DNA of 64,000 nt from Pseudomonas azerbaijanoccidentalis (GTDB taxonomy: Bacteria; Pseudomonadota; Gammaproteobacteria; Pseudomonadales; Pseudomonadaceae). Shown here piece by piece: positions 23,018 through 31,773 of the stretch (position 1 is its first letter; each line of letters opens with the position of its first letter). Location of the stretch: positions 62,001 to 126,000 of the forward strand of contig NZ_JAHSTU010000001.1 in assembly GCF_019145495.1 (NCBI RefSeq), given 5' to 3'. Made by a program: the position numbers and the translations under genes. The notes under the pieces were generated by a model. The model saw only the letters and a list, made by a program, of their open reading frames with translations, did no database searches and was not told the origin of the DNA.

Positions 23018-23358
23018 ATCTTGAACTGATCAACTCCATCGCCTGCGGCTTGATTGCCTTGTGGGCGACCTGGTGTGTCCTGAGTGGCCGAGTGCGGGAC
23101 GGCATCCTCGGCAAGCTGATCTATTCGGCGATCGCCATCAGCGGTTTCGTCGTTATGACTCGCAACCAGAATATCTTCTTCGGCCCGACGACTGCAGGCC
23201 TGACTCTGCATGTGTCCCTGGCCCTTGCCGGCCTGCGCCATATCTTCATGGTCATCTGGTGGCAGAGGGTGAAGGCCTGGCTCTGCCGCACGCTGAACTG
23301 TGAGCACTGCTTGCGCTGCGACAAGGCGCCAGGCGGGATCGAGCGCCGGAGCAAGTAA
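23014..23358 (+). CDS. Second holin-type membrane protein
   Basis: 114 aa, ATGA overlap with the holin. Hydrophobic segments about 5-22, 30-48 and 60-78, then a basic, Cys-containing tail (WLCRTLNCEHCLRCDKAPGG). It resembles three-helix putative phage holins; it may be the partner or the antiholin. Confidence 0.7.
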   Translation: MNLELINSIACGLIALWATWCVLSGRVRDGILGKLIYSAIAISGFVVMTRNQNIFFGPTTAGLTLHVSLALAGLRHIFMVIWWQRVKAWLCRTLNCEHCLRCDKAPGGIERRSK

Positions 23359-23360
23359 AC

Positions 23361-23444
23361 CGCGACACGTTTCGCGAATGAGCAAATTGTGTCGCGACGA
23401 TACGGAAAAACGCCACCCTGAATTGGTCGCACTAGCCGCGACCA
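23361..23444. repeat. Two inverted repeats flanking the start of the HNH cargo region
   Basis: CGCGACAC (23361-23368) pairs with GTGTCGCG (23389-23396), and its inner part resembles the 17880-17915 repeat in rha. A second hairpin, TGGTCGC-ACTAGCC-GCGACCA, follows at 23424-23444. Both lie between the holin pair and the reverse-oriented gene ending at 23470. Confidence 0.6.
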
Positions 23445-23469
23445 AATGAGTAGCGAAAGAGTCTGCATA

Positions 23470-24264
23470 TCAGTACGCCGAGTAGTTGGGTTGCCCCCTC
23501 ATATACTGCCTAAGCTCATGAAGTGTGGAATCTACCTCGCCGTAAGCCTTTTTCAATGACTCGAATGCAGCGTTCATATGAGACTCGCTGGCATACGCGA
23601 CGGCATAACCGGTGTGATCAGAAACCCATCTGGTTTTGTCTGAGAGCAAATCGATCATTTGCCGAATGGTGCTGATTACATAATCCTGTTTTGAAAGCGT
23701 CACGTGATTGCCAGAGTGGCAAGGGTGACCCGGGTGCCAGTGATAGCCTGAGCACTCTCGGATTAAGCGCTGCATAGCGTTAACTGGTTCCTTCGGCACC
23801 TGAAACCCGGCGAAAAAAAATGTAGTCATACGGAAGTCAATAGCTTTACTTGCGAGCGGGATGAACTTCGCGAGAGCAGAGCTGATTTCAGGTTGAGTAG
23901 TTGGGGCAGCTGTCGAAACGCCATAGACGTCATTGCATGCTCTAGCCTCAGCACTACGTTGCCATCCTTGAAGAGCACTAGGCGGAAAATCCTCAGGAGC
24001 CCTGTCCACGAGAGTGGCGTGCGTTGCACATAACCACGCTCCATTTTCATATGCCCTGCGTTGCTCGGGAGTAAGGGACGCGTCGTATCGAGGCCCATTA
24101 GTGGATGCAGCGGTGATGTGAGCAGCGTTGCCGATATTTATTAAAGTGTCGCCTGAAAGGGACGGGCCATGAGTAGCTTTCTGGCAGGGTGGGTATACGC
24201 ACATAAATCGTACGTTTAAGGCCAGACGAAGCTTTGTGATGTCTGAAAAATTGTCCCTAGTCAT
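23470..24264 (-). CDS. HNH-like zinc-finger protein, candidate defence cargo
   Basis: 264 aa from ATG 24264 (AGGGAC upstream). The N-terminal 100 residues follow a pattern known from HNH-type nucleases of defence systems: FMCVYPPCQK, THGPSL, INIGNAAHITAASTNGPRYD, LTPEQRR, NGAWLCATHATLVD, with paired Cys/His that can bind zinc. The C-terminal 160 residues are unrecognised. The gene is reversed against the late operon, between holins and terminase, and preceded by inverted repeats, so it is likely cargo expressed in the lysogen. Confidence 0.7.
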   Translation of the reverse strand: MTRDNFSDITKLRLALNVRFMCVYPPCQKATHGPSLSGDTLINIGNAAHITAASTNGPRYDASLTPEQRRAYENGAWLCATHATLVDRAPEDFPPSALQGWQRSAEARACNDVYGVSTAAPTTQPEISSALAKFIPLASKAIDFRMTTFFFAGFQVPKEPVNAMQRLIRECSGYHWHPGHPCHSGNHVTLSKQDYVISTIRQMIDLLSDKTRWVSDHTGYAVAYASESHMNAAFESLKKAYGEVDSTLHELRQYMRGQPNYSAY

Positions 24265-24392
24265 TGCAAGTCCCTGAGCGTTTATGAGGGTGTCTGTTAA
24301 CAAGATACCCGTGCAAGCTTCCTTGCACTAGGAGAGACTCCACTCCAGATTCGCCGACAATTAACCACTATTTAAACTATCAGCGTGACCTC

Positions 24393-24992
24393 ATGACAAT
24401 TAAGCAACCCGACTGGGAGGCGATCGAACGAGCCTACCGGGCTGGTGCGCTTTCCATCCGCACCATCGCAGACCGGAACAGAGTCAGCGACACCGCGATC
24501 CGCAAGAAGGCCAAGGCCTTGGGCTGGGCGCGAGACCTTTCCGAGCAAGTCCGCAAAGAGGTTCGCAATAAGCTGGTTCGCGGTGAGGTTCGCGATGATC
24601 AATGTGCGAACCCTGAGCGGGACGCCGAGATCATCGAAGAGGCAGCGGAAGAGGGCGCGACTGTTGTTCGCAGTCATCGCCGAGATATTCGCAAAGCCGC
24701 GAACCTTGCGAACCTGCTGATGGACGATCTGCTCACCACGATTAAGCGACGCGAGGAAATCGAAGACGCCATTACTGAAGAAACTGCCGACGATGAGAGC
24801 GGCTTCCGTCGCGGCTCGATGCTCGCAGCGGTTGCCCTGCCCAGCAACGCCAAAACCCTTTTCCAATTGTCCTCGGCCATGAAGAACCTGCAGGTACTCG
24901 AACGCACCGCATTCGGCCTTGATGACAAGGAGCAGTCGAAAGACTCCGACGAACTCTCGCAACTGATGGACGAACTATCGAAGGACGCCTGA
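24393..24992 (+). CDS. Terminase small subunit
   Basis: 199 aa. The N-terminal helix-turn-helix (WEAIERAYRAGALSIRTIAD; RNRVSDTAIRKKAKALGWAR) recognises DNA. The remainder is helical and acidic (EEIEDAITEETADDESGF), suited to oligomer formation. Directly before the large terminase with a 1-bp gap. It should bind the packaging site. Confidence 0.85.
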   Translation: MTIKQPDWEAIERAYRAGALSIRTIADRNRVSDTAIRKKAKALGWARDLSEQVRKEVRNKLVRGEVRDDQCANPERDAEIIEEAAEEGATVVRSHRRDIRKAANLANLLMDDLLTTIKRREEIEDAITEETADDESGFRRGSMLAAVALPSNAKTLFQLSSAMKNLQVLERTAFGLDDKEQSKDSDELSQLMDELSKDA

Positions 24993-24993
24993 C

Positions 24994-26481
24994 ATGAAGC
25001 CCGAGCACATGAAGCTGCTCCGGGATCGATTCTGGCGACTGAATAACCTCTACTTCATCACCGACAAGCAGGGGAAGAAGGTTCGCTTCCGCATGACGCA
25101 GGAGCAGATCGATTACTTCCAGGGGATGCACACTCGAAACATTATCCTCAAGGCGCGGCAGCTGGGCTTTACGACTCTGGTCTGCATCGTCCAGCTGGAC
25201 GCTGCGCTGTTCGAAGCTGCTAAGTGCGCGCTGATCGCTCACACCCTGAACGACGCCAAGAGGCTGTTCCGGGAGAAGGTCAAACACGCCTACGACAATC
25301 TGCCCAAGGAGATCAGGGCAGCCAACCCGGCACGCAACGACGCTGCCGGGGAGTTGGTGTTCAGCAAAGGCGGCTCACTGTATGTCTCGACCTCATTCCG
25401 CGGCGGTACGCTGCGTTACTTGCACGTTTCCGAATTCGGGAAGATCTGCGCCAAATTCCCACACAAGGCGCGTGAGATCGTCACCGGCGCCTTCGAAGCC
25501 GTGGCCGCTGAATGCTTCGTCACCATCGAGTCGACAGCAGAAGGTCGGGCTGGATACTTCTTCGACTACAGCCAGTCTGCCGAGAGGCAGCAAATGGCCG
25601 GCGTGCCCCTGGGTCTGCTGGACTGGAAGTTCTTTTTCTTCAGCTGGTGGCGCAACCCGCTGTACTGGCTGGATTCGACCGACGTCGTCATCCCGGACCG
25701 GCTGACCAAGTACTTCGACGACCTGGTCGCCAAGCATGGCATCGTCACAAACCCAGGCCAGCGCGCCTGGTACAGCGCCAAGGAAAAGACCCTCGGCGAA
25801 GACATGAAGCGCGAATACCCATCGATACCTGCCGAAGCATTCCAGCAGACGATCGATGGTGCCTACTACGCCAAGCAATTCACCAAGCTGTATGCGGCCC
25901 AGCGCATCGGCAAGCTGCCAGACAACAGCCACTTGCCGGTTCACACGTTCTGGGACATCGGCGTCGGCGACTCCACGGCAATCTGGTTCGTCCGCATCGT
26001 TGGCGACGAATACCACGTCATCGACTTCTACCAGAACAGCGGGGAAGGCCTGCGGCACTACATGAAGGTGCTTAAGGATCGAGGTTACACCTACGCAGAG
26101 CACTGGGGTCCGCACGACATCGACAACCGGGAATTCGGCAGCGATGGCAAGACCCGCCGAGAGCTCGCCCGAGAGGGCTACGAGATCGACGGTCAGCGCT
26201 ATTCGATGACGTTCCAGGTGGTGCCGAAGCTCGGTATCGACGAAGGCATCGAGCAGGCCCGCGAGATCCTTCCTAAATGCGCTTTCGACGAAGCCAAGTG
26301 CGAGGAAGGCATCACCGCCTTGGAGAGTTACCGCAAGGAGTGGGACGACAAGCGTGGGTGCTGGAAGGACAAACCCCTTCACGATTGGTCCTCTCACCCG
26401 GCCGATGCATTCCGGTACTTCGCTGTCGCCCAAAGCGCAAGGAAGCCGGTCAAATCAATCAAAATGGGATTCGCACGCTAA
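24994..26481 (+). CDS. Terminase large subunit (packaging ATPase/nuclease)
   Basis: 495 aa. Walker A-like KARQLGFTT at residues 53-61, Walker B region LRYLHVSEFGK near 140-150 and an ESTAEG coupling motif near 179. The C-terminal nuclease has the first Asp in FWDIGVGDSTA and further acidic sites in VIDFYQNSGE and HPADAFRYFA. It drives DNA into the prohead and cuts concatemers. The stop shares a base with the portal start. Confidence 0.95.
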   Translation: MKPEHMKLLRDRFWRLNNLYFITDKQGKKVRFRMTQEQIDYFQGMHTRNIILKARQLGFTTLVCIVQLDAALFEAAKCALIAHTLNDAKRLFREKVKHAYDNLPKEIRAANPARNDAAGELVFSKGGSLYVSTSFRGGTLRYLHVSEFGKICAKFPHKAREIVTGAFEAVAAECFVTIESTAEGRAGYFFDYSQSAERQQMAGVPLGLLDWKFFFFSWWRNPLYWLDSTDVVIPDRLTKYFDDLVAKHGIVTNPGQRAWYSAKEKTLGEDMKREYPSIPAEAFQQTIDGAYYAKQFTKLYAAQRIGKLPDNSHLPVHTFWDIGVGDSTAIWFVRIVGDEYHVIDFYQNSGEGLRHYMKVLKDRGYTYAEHWGPHDIDNREFGSDGKTRRELAREGYEIDGQRYSMTFQVVPKLGIDEGIEQAREILPKCAFDEAKCEEGITALESYRKEWDDKRGCWKDKPLHDWSSHPADAFRYFAVAQSARKPVKSIKMGFAR

Positions 26482-27941
26482 TGGCAGACGTCACCTACAC
26501 CCGCCCGGAATACGACGCGGCACAGTCCCGTTGGCGGCTGGTGCGCGACGTGTGCAAGGGTTCCGAAACAGTCAAAGCTCGCGGCGATGTCTATCTGCCG
26601 AAGCCGAATCCGCACGATACTAGCCAGGAGAACGTCGAGCGGTACAAGGGGTACAAGCAGCGCGCCGTGTTCTACAACGCCACCGGCCGGACGAAACACA
26701 GCCTAGTGGGCGCAGTGTTCCGGACCTGGCCAACGCTGACTGTCCCCGTGGCTCTCGACTATGTATCGAAAGACATTGATGGGCAGGGCGTGAGCATCTA
26801 CCAGCAGTCGCAGTCGGTTATAGGGCATTTGCTCGAAGTTGGGCGCCACGGGCTGCTGGTGGATTACGCCGCTGTGAAGGCCGGCACCGTGAGCAAGGCC
26901 GATGAGCAGGCAGGCCGTGCCCGGGCGAGTGTCGCCAGCTACCCGGCCGAGTCCATCAGGAACTGGAAGACTCGCAAGGTCGGTGGTCAGCACCTGCTGA
27001 GCCTGGTTGTGTTGCGCGAAGAGGTGGACATCGATACCGATGACGGCTTCGGCAGTGAGCGGGTCGTACAATATCGGGTGCTGCGCCTAGACGTTTCCGG
27101 CGTATACACGCAGGAAGTCTGGCAAGAGGGCAGCAGCGAAACTGCGATGATCACTCCGCCTTTCACGCCATTGAATGGTCTTGGGCAACCGTGGAAGTTG
27201 ATCCCGTTCCAGTTCCTGGGCAGCGAAAACAACGACACCAGCATCGACGACTCGCCGCTGTACGACATGGCTGTGCTCAACATCGGCCACTACTGCAACA
27301 GTGCGGACTACGAGGACTCGGTGTGGTTCTCCGGACAGCCACAATTCTGGATATCCGGGCTTGATGAAGCCTGGCGCGATCACTTGGAAGCGAACGGTAT
27401 CTATGTTGGCTCTCGGGCGCCCCTGACGCTCCCGGCCAACGGTTCGTGCGGCTTTGCTCAGCCTGAACCGAACACTCTCGTCAAGGAGGCCATGGACGCC
27501 AAGAAAGAGGACATGGTTTCGCTCGGCGCCCGGTTGATCGAACGTGGCAGCGCAGTGAAAACAGCGACTCAGGCTGACAACGATAGCGCCGCCGAGCATA
27601 GCGTCCTGTCGCTTGTAGTGAGCAACGTCAGCGAGGCATACAGCCAGTGCCTGATCTGGATGGCCGAGTTCGTAAATGCCCCGGGCGAACCCCTCTACAA
27701 ACTCAATCAGGACTTCAGCCAGATCACCCTGGACGCGACGATCCTTTCGGCACTGTTCAATGCAGTGCAGGGCGGCAAGCTGCCGGCGGGCGACTTCTGG
27801 CAGTACCTGCGCGATCGTGGGGTTATCGATCCAGAAAAGACCGACGACCAGATCCGCGATGAACTGGAAACCGAGAATCCCGGTCCCGACCTGGATGACG
27901 ACGAGGTAATCCCGAATGGCGGCAAACCAAGCGATCCTTGA
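26481..27941 (+). CDS. Portal protein, DUF4055 type
   Basis: 486 aa from ATG 26481. Typical DUF4055 elements: YNATGRTKHSLVGAVFRTWP, VGRHGLLVDYA, WKLIPFQFLGSENNDTSID and LGARLIERGSAVKTATQAD. It forms the dodecameric DNA gate at the capsid vertex. The end overlaps the next gene by 26 bp. Confidence 0.9.
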   Translation: MADVTYTRPEYDAAQSRWRLVRDVCKGSETVKARGDVYLPKPNPHDTSQENVERYKGYKQRAVFYNATGRTKHSLVGAVFRTWPTLTVPVALDYVSKDIDGQGVSIYQQSQSVIGHLLEVGRHGLLVDYAAVKAGTVSKADEQAGRARASVASYPAESIRNWKTRKVGGQHLLSLVVLREEVDIDTDDGFGSERVVQYRVLRLDVSGVYTQEVWQEGSSETAMITPPFTPLNGLGQPWKLIPFQFLGSENNDTSIDDSPLYDMAVLNIGHYCNSADYEDSVWFSGQPQFWISGLDEAWRDHLEANGIYVGSRAPLTLPANGSCGFAQPEPNTLVKEAMDAKKEDMVSLGARLIERGSAVKTATQADNDSAAEHSVLSLVVSNVSEAYSQCLIWMAEFVNAPGEPLYKLNQDFSQITLDATILSALFNAVQGGKLPAGDFWQYLRDRGVIDPEKTDDQIRDELETENPGPDLDDDEVIPNGGKPSDP

Positions 27942-29004
27942 TGCCACGATTCGGCACGCCGTCTTCCTCGAGCAACTGAAGTCGGGGGAGGTGGCGAAGT
28001 TCGGGCCTTTTCTCAAAGAGATCGACCGCTCGATTCGTGAGCGGCTGACCCGGGTCGACCTGACGGATTACACCGTCGCTCGGCTGGAGAGGCTGCTGAG
28101 CGAAGTCGACAGCCTGTTGCTGGGCATTTTCGATCGGTACAGCGAGAAGCTGAACCTCGACCTGGTGGATATCGCCAACTACGAGGCCGAGTTTGAAGCA
28201 ACCAGCCTGACCCGGGCAGCACCGGTGGGTGTTTCGTTCGACGCCGCGGTGCCGGGTGCCGCCGCGATTCGGGCAGCCATTCTCACCAATCCGCTCAGCG
28301 TGCGCGGTGTGGACGGCGGGAAGCTGCTCGAATCGTTTATTGAGGGATTCACCAGTACCGAGCGGCAACACCTCACAGGCGCGATCCGGCAGGGCTTCTT
28401 CGAAGGCCAGACCAACTTCCAGATCATCAAGAACATTCGCGGTACCAAGGCGCTGAAGTACAACGACGGCATACTGGCCACGACCAACCGGAACGCCGGT
28501 GCGATCGTACGGACAGCGGTGCAGCACGTCGCTACCCAGGCGCGCATGGAGACGCTGAAAGAGAACTCAGATGTCGTTCAATCGGTGGAGTGGGTCAGCA
28601 CCCTAGACACAAAGACGACCAGCCAGTGCCGAACGCTCGACAAGCGCCGGTTCAAACTGACCGAGGGGCCGCGGCCGCCGATTCACATTAACTGTCGCTC
28701 GACAGTTGTTGCGGTGACGCGCTTCAGTGCTTTGTTCGCCAAGGATGCCACCCGGGCATCCATCGGTGACGGTGGCGCCCAGCAGGTGAGGGCAGATCTC
28801 AGCTACTACGACTGGCTCAAGCAGCAGCCGGCGGCGTTTCAGGATAGGGCTATCGGCCCGGTTCGGGCGAAGCTGTTCCGTGAAGGTGGTCTGAGCGTCG
28901 AGCGTTTCGCTGAGCTGCAGCTTGATCGCAACTTTGCGCCTCTGACCCTTGTTCAAATGAAGGCTCTTGAACCGCTGGCTTTTGAACGTGCCGGGTTGCT
29001 ATAA
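27916..29004 (+). CDS. Phage head morphogenesis protein, Mu F / SPP1 gp7 type
   Basis: 362 aa. The diagnostic C-terminal motif is present: NAGAIVRTAVQHVATQARME, WVSTLDTKTTSQCRTLDKRR, PPIHINCRSTVV. A minor head protein, often ejected with DNA. It overlaps the portal gene and is followed by the inserted membrane-protein gene. Confidence 0.9.
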   Translation: MAANQAILDATIRHAVFLEQLKSGEVAKFGPFLKEIDRSIRERLTRVDLTDYTVARLERLLSEVDSLLLGIFDRYSEKLNLDLVDIANYEAEFEATSLTRAAPVGVSFDAAVPGAAAIRAAILTNPLSVRGVDGGKLLESFIEGFTSTERQHLTGAIRQGFFEGQTNFQIIKNIRGTKALKYNDGILATTNRNAGAIVRTAVQHVATQARMETLKENSDVVQSVEWVSTLDTKTTSQCRTLDKRRFKLTEGPRPPIHINCRSTVVAVTRFSALFAKDATRASIGDGGAQQVRADLSYYDWLKQQPAAFQDRAIGPVRAKLFREGGLSVERFAELQLDRNFAPLTLVQMKALEPLAFERAGLL

Positions 29005-29028
29005 AGCCCCCATTAATTTGGAGGTGGC

Positions 29029-29640
29029 ATGAAATATCTACTGCTGATAGTGGCCTTTATTGCCTGCATTCTCTGTGGGTTTGCTGGTTTAACCATGGGA
29101 GTCAATCTCAATCCAGCCACTACTACGCGATATGTTCCAAATTGGGGGAGTATCGGTGATTGGGTTTCTGGTCTCGGAGCTTTGCTCGCTGTTGGAGTTG
29201 CTCTTTGGCAGTCCTATATTCAGCGCAAAGAGGATGTTGAGGACCTTGTAATAAATCAGGCTCAGGGAAATGATCGGTGGAGAGTATCGGTCGTGTCAAA
29301 AGGCAAAAGACCTGCACGGGTGCAATGGATCGGATTTTACTCCCGTGAGATTGATACGATTTTGCCAATCAAGAGTTTTGTGTTTCATGGTGACGATGCA
29401 TCATTGCCTCAAACGCTCAGCTACGCGGAAGACATTCAATTCGTGACTCGCCCAGACTTATTCCTGGATCTTGCGATAAACGCGGTTGTCACATTTGATG
29501 ATTCGCTGAAGGATCTAGAGATTCACGTCAAGACGACGCTAGGTGTATTTAGAGCCCCTGTCCTTGAAGAAACAAAAGACGCATTTCGTGCTGCAATAAA
29601 GAAGCAGCATGATGATTACGTGAATGCAGTTGTTGTTTGA
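29029..29640 (+). CDS. Inserted membrane protein (moron), 203 aa
   Basis: GGAGG precedes the ATG. Two transmembrane helices (about 2-23 and 43-62: GDWVSGLGALLAVGVALW), then a 140-residue cytoplasmic domain that is beta-rich (RWRVSVVSKGKRPARVQWIG). AT-richer than its structural neighbours and not a head component by sequence. Placed between head and scaffold genes. Possibly superinfection exclusion; not proven. Confidence 0.75.
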   Translation: MKYLLLIVAFIACILCGFAGLTMGVNLNPATTTRYVPNWGSIGDWVSGLGALLAVGVALWQSYIQRKEDVEDLVINQAQGNDRWRVSVVSKGKRPARVQWIGFYSREIDTILPIKSFVFHGDDASLPQTLSYAEDIQFVTRPDLFLDLAINAVVTFDDSLKDLEIHVKTTLGVFRAPVLEETKDAFRAAIKKQHDDYVNAVVV

Positions 29641-29731
29641 AGAATCTCAGCGTCAAGCTGTCGGGTGATCGTTGACTGAGCACGGGGATCTGCATATACA
29701 GTCCGTTCTTTCTTTTTTTTTTTGGTAAGTC

Positions 29732-29890
29732 ATGAGCGAAGAACGAGACATCCCCGAGCCAGAACACGACCACCTGCTCGATCATGAATTCCACGATGAC
29801 GAGTCATGGGTTGAAGAAGACGCTCAAGCAGCTTTTGACGAAGAAGACAATGACGTTGATTTTCTTGATCAGATCGATCAGGAGGAATGA
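29732..29890 (+). CDS. Very acidic small protein, 52 aa
   Basis: Begins MSEERDIPEPEHDHLLDHEF and is dominated by Asp and Glu to the end (DFLDQIDQEE). It follows a run of 13 Ts and a weak ribosome-binding site and is followed by two terminators. Possibly a DNA-mimic or chaperone-like accessory protein; no family recognised. Confidence 0.5.
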   Translation: MSEERDIPEPEHDHLLDHEFHDDESWVEEDAQAAFDEEDNDVDFLDQIDQEE

Positions 29891-29919
29891 CCCGAAGGGT
29901 CTACATGTTTCAAATCAAG

Positions 29920-29944
29920 CCCTGGCATCCGCCGGGGTTTTTTT
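29920..29944 (+). terminator. Intrinsic terminator in the late operon
   Basis: CCCTGGC-ATCC-GCCGGGG followed by seven Ts. It ends the inserted 29.0-29.9 kb block. Confidence 0.75.
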
Positions 29945-29961
29945 ATGCCAACGATTTAAAC

Positions 29962-29988
29962 AGGCCTCGTCAATGACGGGGCTTTTTC
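29962..29988 (+). terminator. Second intrinsic terminator, before the scaffold gene
   Basis: GCCTCGTC-AAT-GACGGGGC and five Ts, 20 bp after the previous hairpin. Late transcripts must read through both to reach the capsid gene. Confidence 0.7.
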
Positions 29989-30033
29989 ATATCTGCGGGC
30001 AGGGCCTGCAAATCGTCTCTGGGAGACAAAAAA

Positions 30034-30744
30034 ATGGGTTTGAAATATCAGCTGGACACTCTGGATGGTCTCGAAGACTCCGTTAAATCGCTCTACACCG
30101 AGAAGGAAGGAAAGTTTGTCCTCGGTATTGAAGGCCTGCCGCAACCAGAAGACGTATCTGGCCTGAAATCCAAGGTCCAAGAGTTGCTGGACGAGAAGAA
30201 GGCCGCCGACAAGGCGCGCAAGGATGCTGAAGAGCAGGCCCGACTCGATCGCGAGGAAGCCGCTCGCAAGTCTGGCAACGTCGAAGAGCTCGAACGATCC
30301 TGGACTGAAAAATACAACCGCCGCGAAGCTGAGCTGAACGGCATGTTGGAGCAGGAGCGTGGAACGCTGAGCGGACAGATCCGGGATCTGACCGTTGGCC
30401 GTACCGCTACCGATATCGCGTCCGCCCTGGCAATCCCGGGCAGCGCCAAAGCCCTGTTGCCGCATATCGAGCGCCGCCTTGGCGTCGAGCAGCGCGACGG
30501 GAAGCCTGTTGTGGTCGTCCTCGATCCGCAGGGCAAGCTCTCGGCGGCAACGCTGGATGAGCTGAAAGCAGAATTCGCAAACGACACGGCGTTCGCGCCG
30601 TTGATCGCGGGTAGCAAGGCATCGGGCGGCGGGGCTGCTGGTGCTGGAGGTGGCGGCGGGGCCGCAAAAGGAAAAATCGGCGGCACCAAAGAGGAACGCA
30701 CGGCTGCAATCGCGAGCCGGTTCCCGGATCTCCCTCAATCGTAA
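30034..30744 (+). CDS. Scaffolding protein
   Basis: 236 aa. A long coiled-coil region (about 45-110: LKSKVQELLDEKKAADKARK and DAEEQARLDREEAARKSGNV), then a Gly/Ala-rich linker and a basic tail. The composition and place directly before the capsid gene fit an internal scaffold such as GP20/gp6-type proteins. Confidence 0.85.
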   Translation: MGLKYQLDTLDGLEDSVKSLYTEKEGKFVLGIEGLPQPEDVSGLKSKVQELLDEKKAADKARKDAEEQARLDREEAARKSGNVEELERSWTEKYNRREAELNGMLEQERGTLSGQIRDLTVGRTATDIASALAIPGSAKALLPHIERRLGVEQRDGKPVVVVLDPQGKLSAATLDELKAEFANDTAFAPLIAGSKASGGGAAGAGGGGGAAKGKIGGTKEERTAAIASRFPDLPQS

Positions 30745-30754
30745 GGAATAACTC

Positions 30755-31723
30755 ATGTCCCTGTCGCAAATGCAGGTTTTCAACGAATACATCATGCCGG
30801 CGACTCTCGAGACGCTGGATCAGTACCTCGCCGCTTTCAACGCCGCAAGCCGCGGTGCAATCGTGCTGTCCCCGGACGGCTTCACGGGCGACTTCCTCCA
30901 AGAGTCGTTCTTCCAGACCTTGGCGGCAGCCCAGCGCCGCGTGGACCGTTACAGCGCAAACGCCGCAGTCGCTGCCACCGACCTGACCGAGCTGAAGAAC
31001 ACTTCGGTGAAGGTAGCCGGCGGCTTCGGTCCGATCCGCTACGAGCCATCGCAGATGACCTGGCTGGAACGCCCAACTGCGCAGGGCGTCGAAGTGGCGA
31101 GCCGCGCATTCGCTGAGATCCTGCTCAAGGACCAGCTGAACACTGCAATCGCTGCACTGGTTGCCGCGATCACCGCTCAGGCCGCAGCTGTCAACGATGT
31201 GTCGGCTACCGCAGGCATCACCTACGCCGGTCTGAACAACGCCCATGCGAAGTTCGGCGACGCAAGCCAGAACCTTGTAACCCAGGTGATGCAGGGCACC
31301 AGCTACCACAAGTTGGTCGGCCAGAACCTGGCAAACCAGCAACAGCTGTTCCAGGCGGGCAATGTTCGCGTCGTGGACATCCTCGGCAAGATTTCCGTGG
31401 TGACGGACGCCCCTGCGCTGATGCAGGCCGGTACCCCAAACAAGGAAATCATTCTGTCCCTGGTGCAGGGCGCGGCGTTGGTGCACGACGGTCGCGACAT
31501 CATCAGCAACGTCCAGACCACCAACGGCAAGGAGCGTATCGAAACCACGCTCCAAACCGATTACACCTTCGGCCTGGGCTTGAAGGGTTATACCTGGGAC
31601 ACCACCACCGGTGGCAAGTCGCCAACCGACGCCGAACTGGCGACCGGTACCAACTGGGACAAGACTGCCACCAGCATCAAGCACACCGCCGGTGTCGCTC
31701 TGATCGGTGACGCTTCCAAGTAA
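30755..31723 (+). CDS. Major capsid protein
   Basis: 322 aa, the largest protein in the head block after portal. Reads MSLSQMQVFNEYIMPATLET, then HK97-like features: long N-terminal helix (AAQRRVDRYSANAAVAATDL), GPIRYEPSQMTWL, the A-domain region (LGKISVVTDAPALM) and LVQGAALVHDGRDII. Followed by a strong hairpin. The assignment rests on position, size and the capsid-family pattern. Confidence 0.88.
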   Translation: MSLSQMQVFNEYIMPATLETLDQYLAAFNAASRGAIVLSPDGFTGDFLQESFFQTLAAAQRRVDRYSANAAVAATDLTELKNTSVKVAGGFGPIRYEPSQMTWLERPTAQGVEVASRAFAEILLKDQLNTAIAALVAAITAQAAAVNDVSATAGITYAGLNNAHAKFGDASQNLVTQVMQGTSYHKLVGQNLANQQQLFQAGNVRVVDILGKISVVTDAPALMQAGTPNKEIILSLVQGAALVHDGRDIISNVQTTNGKERIETTLQTDYTFGLGLKGYTWDTTTGGKSPTDAELATGTNWDKTATSIKHTAGVALIGDASK

Positions 31724-31732
31724 CTCCTGAAT

Positions 31733-31761
31733 GTTGAGCCGGGCGACGTGCCCGGTTCAAC
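31733..31761 (+). promoter_or_regulatory. Strong RNA hairpin after the capsid gene
   Basis: GTTGAGCCGGGC-GACGT-GCCCGGTTCAAC, a 12-bp stem with one mismatch, not followed by a T run. It is probably an mRNA-stabilising or processing element. Confidence 0.5.
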
Positions 31762-31773
31762 GAGGTAATGATC

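Noticed and set aside
25393..26433. 346-aa leftward open frame opposite the large terminase
   Set aside because: Shadow of a gene with complete terminase motifs.
30407..31684. 425-aa leftward open frame opposite scaffold and capsid genes
   Set aside because: High-GC antisense shadow; composition rich in Arg, Gly, His, Gln and no ribosome-binding site, while the forward genes are clear.
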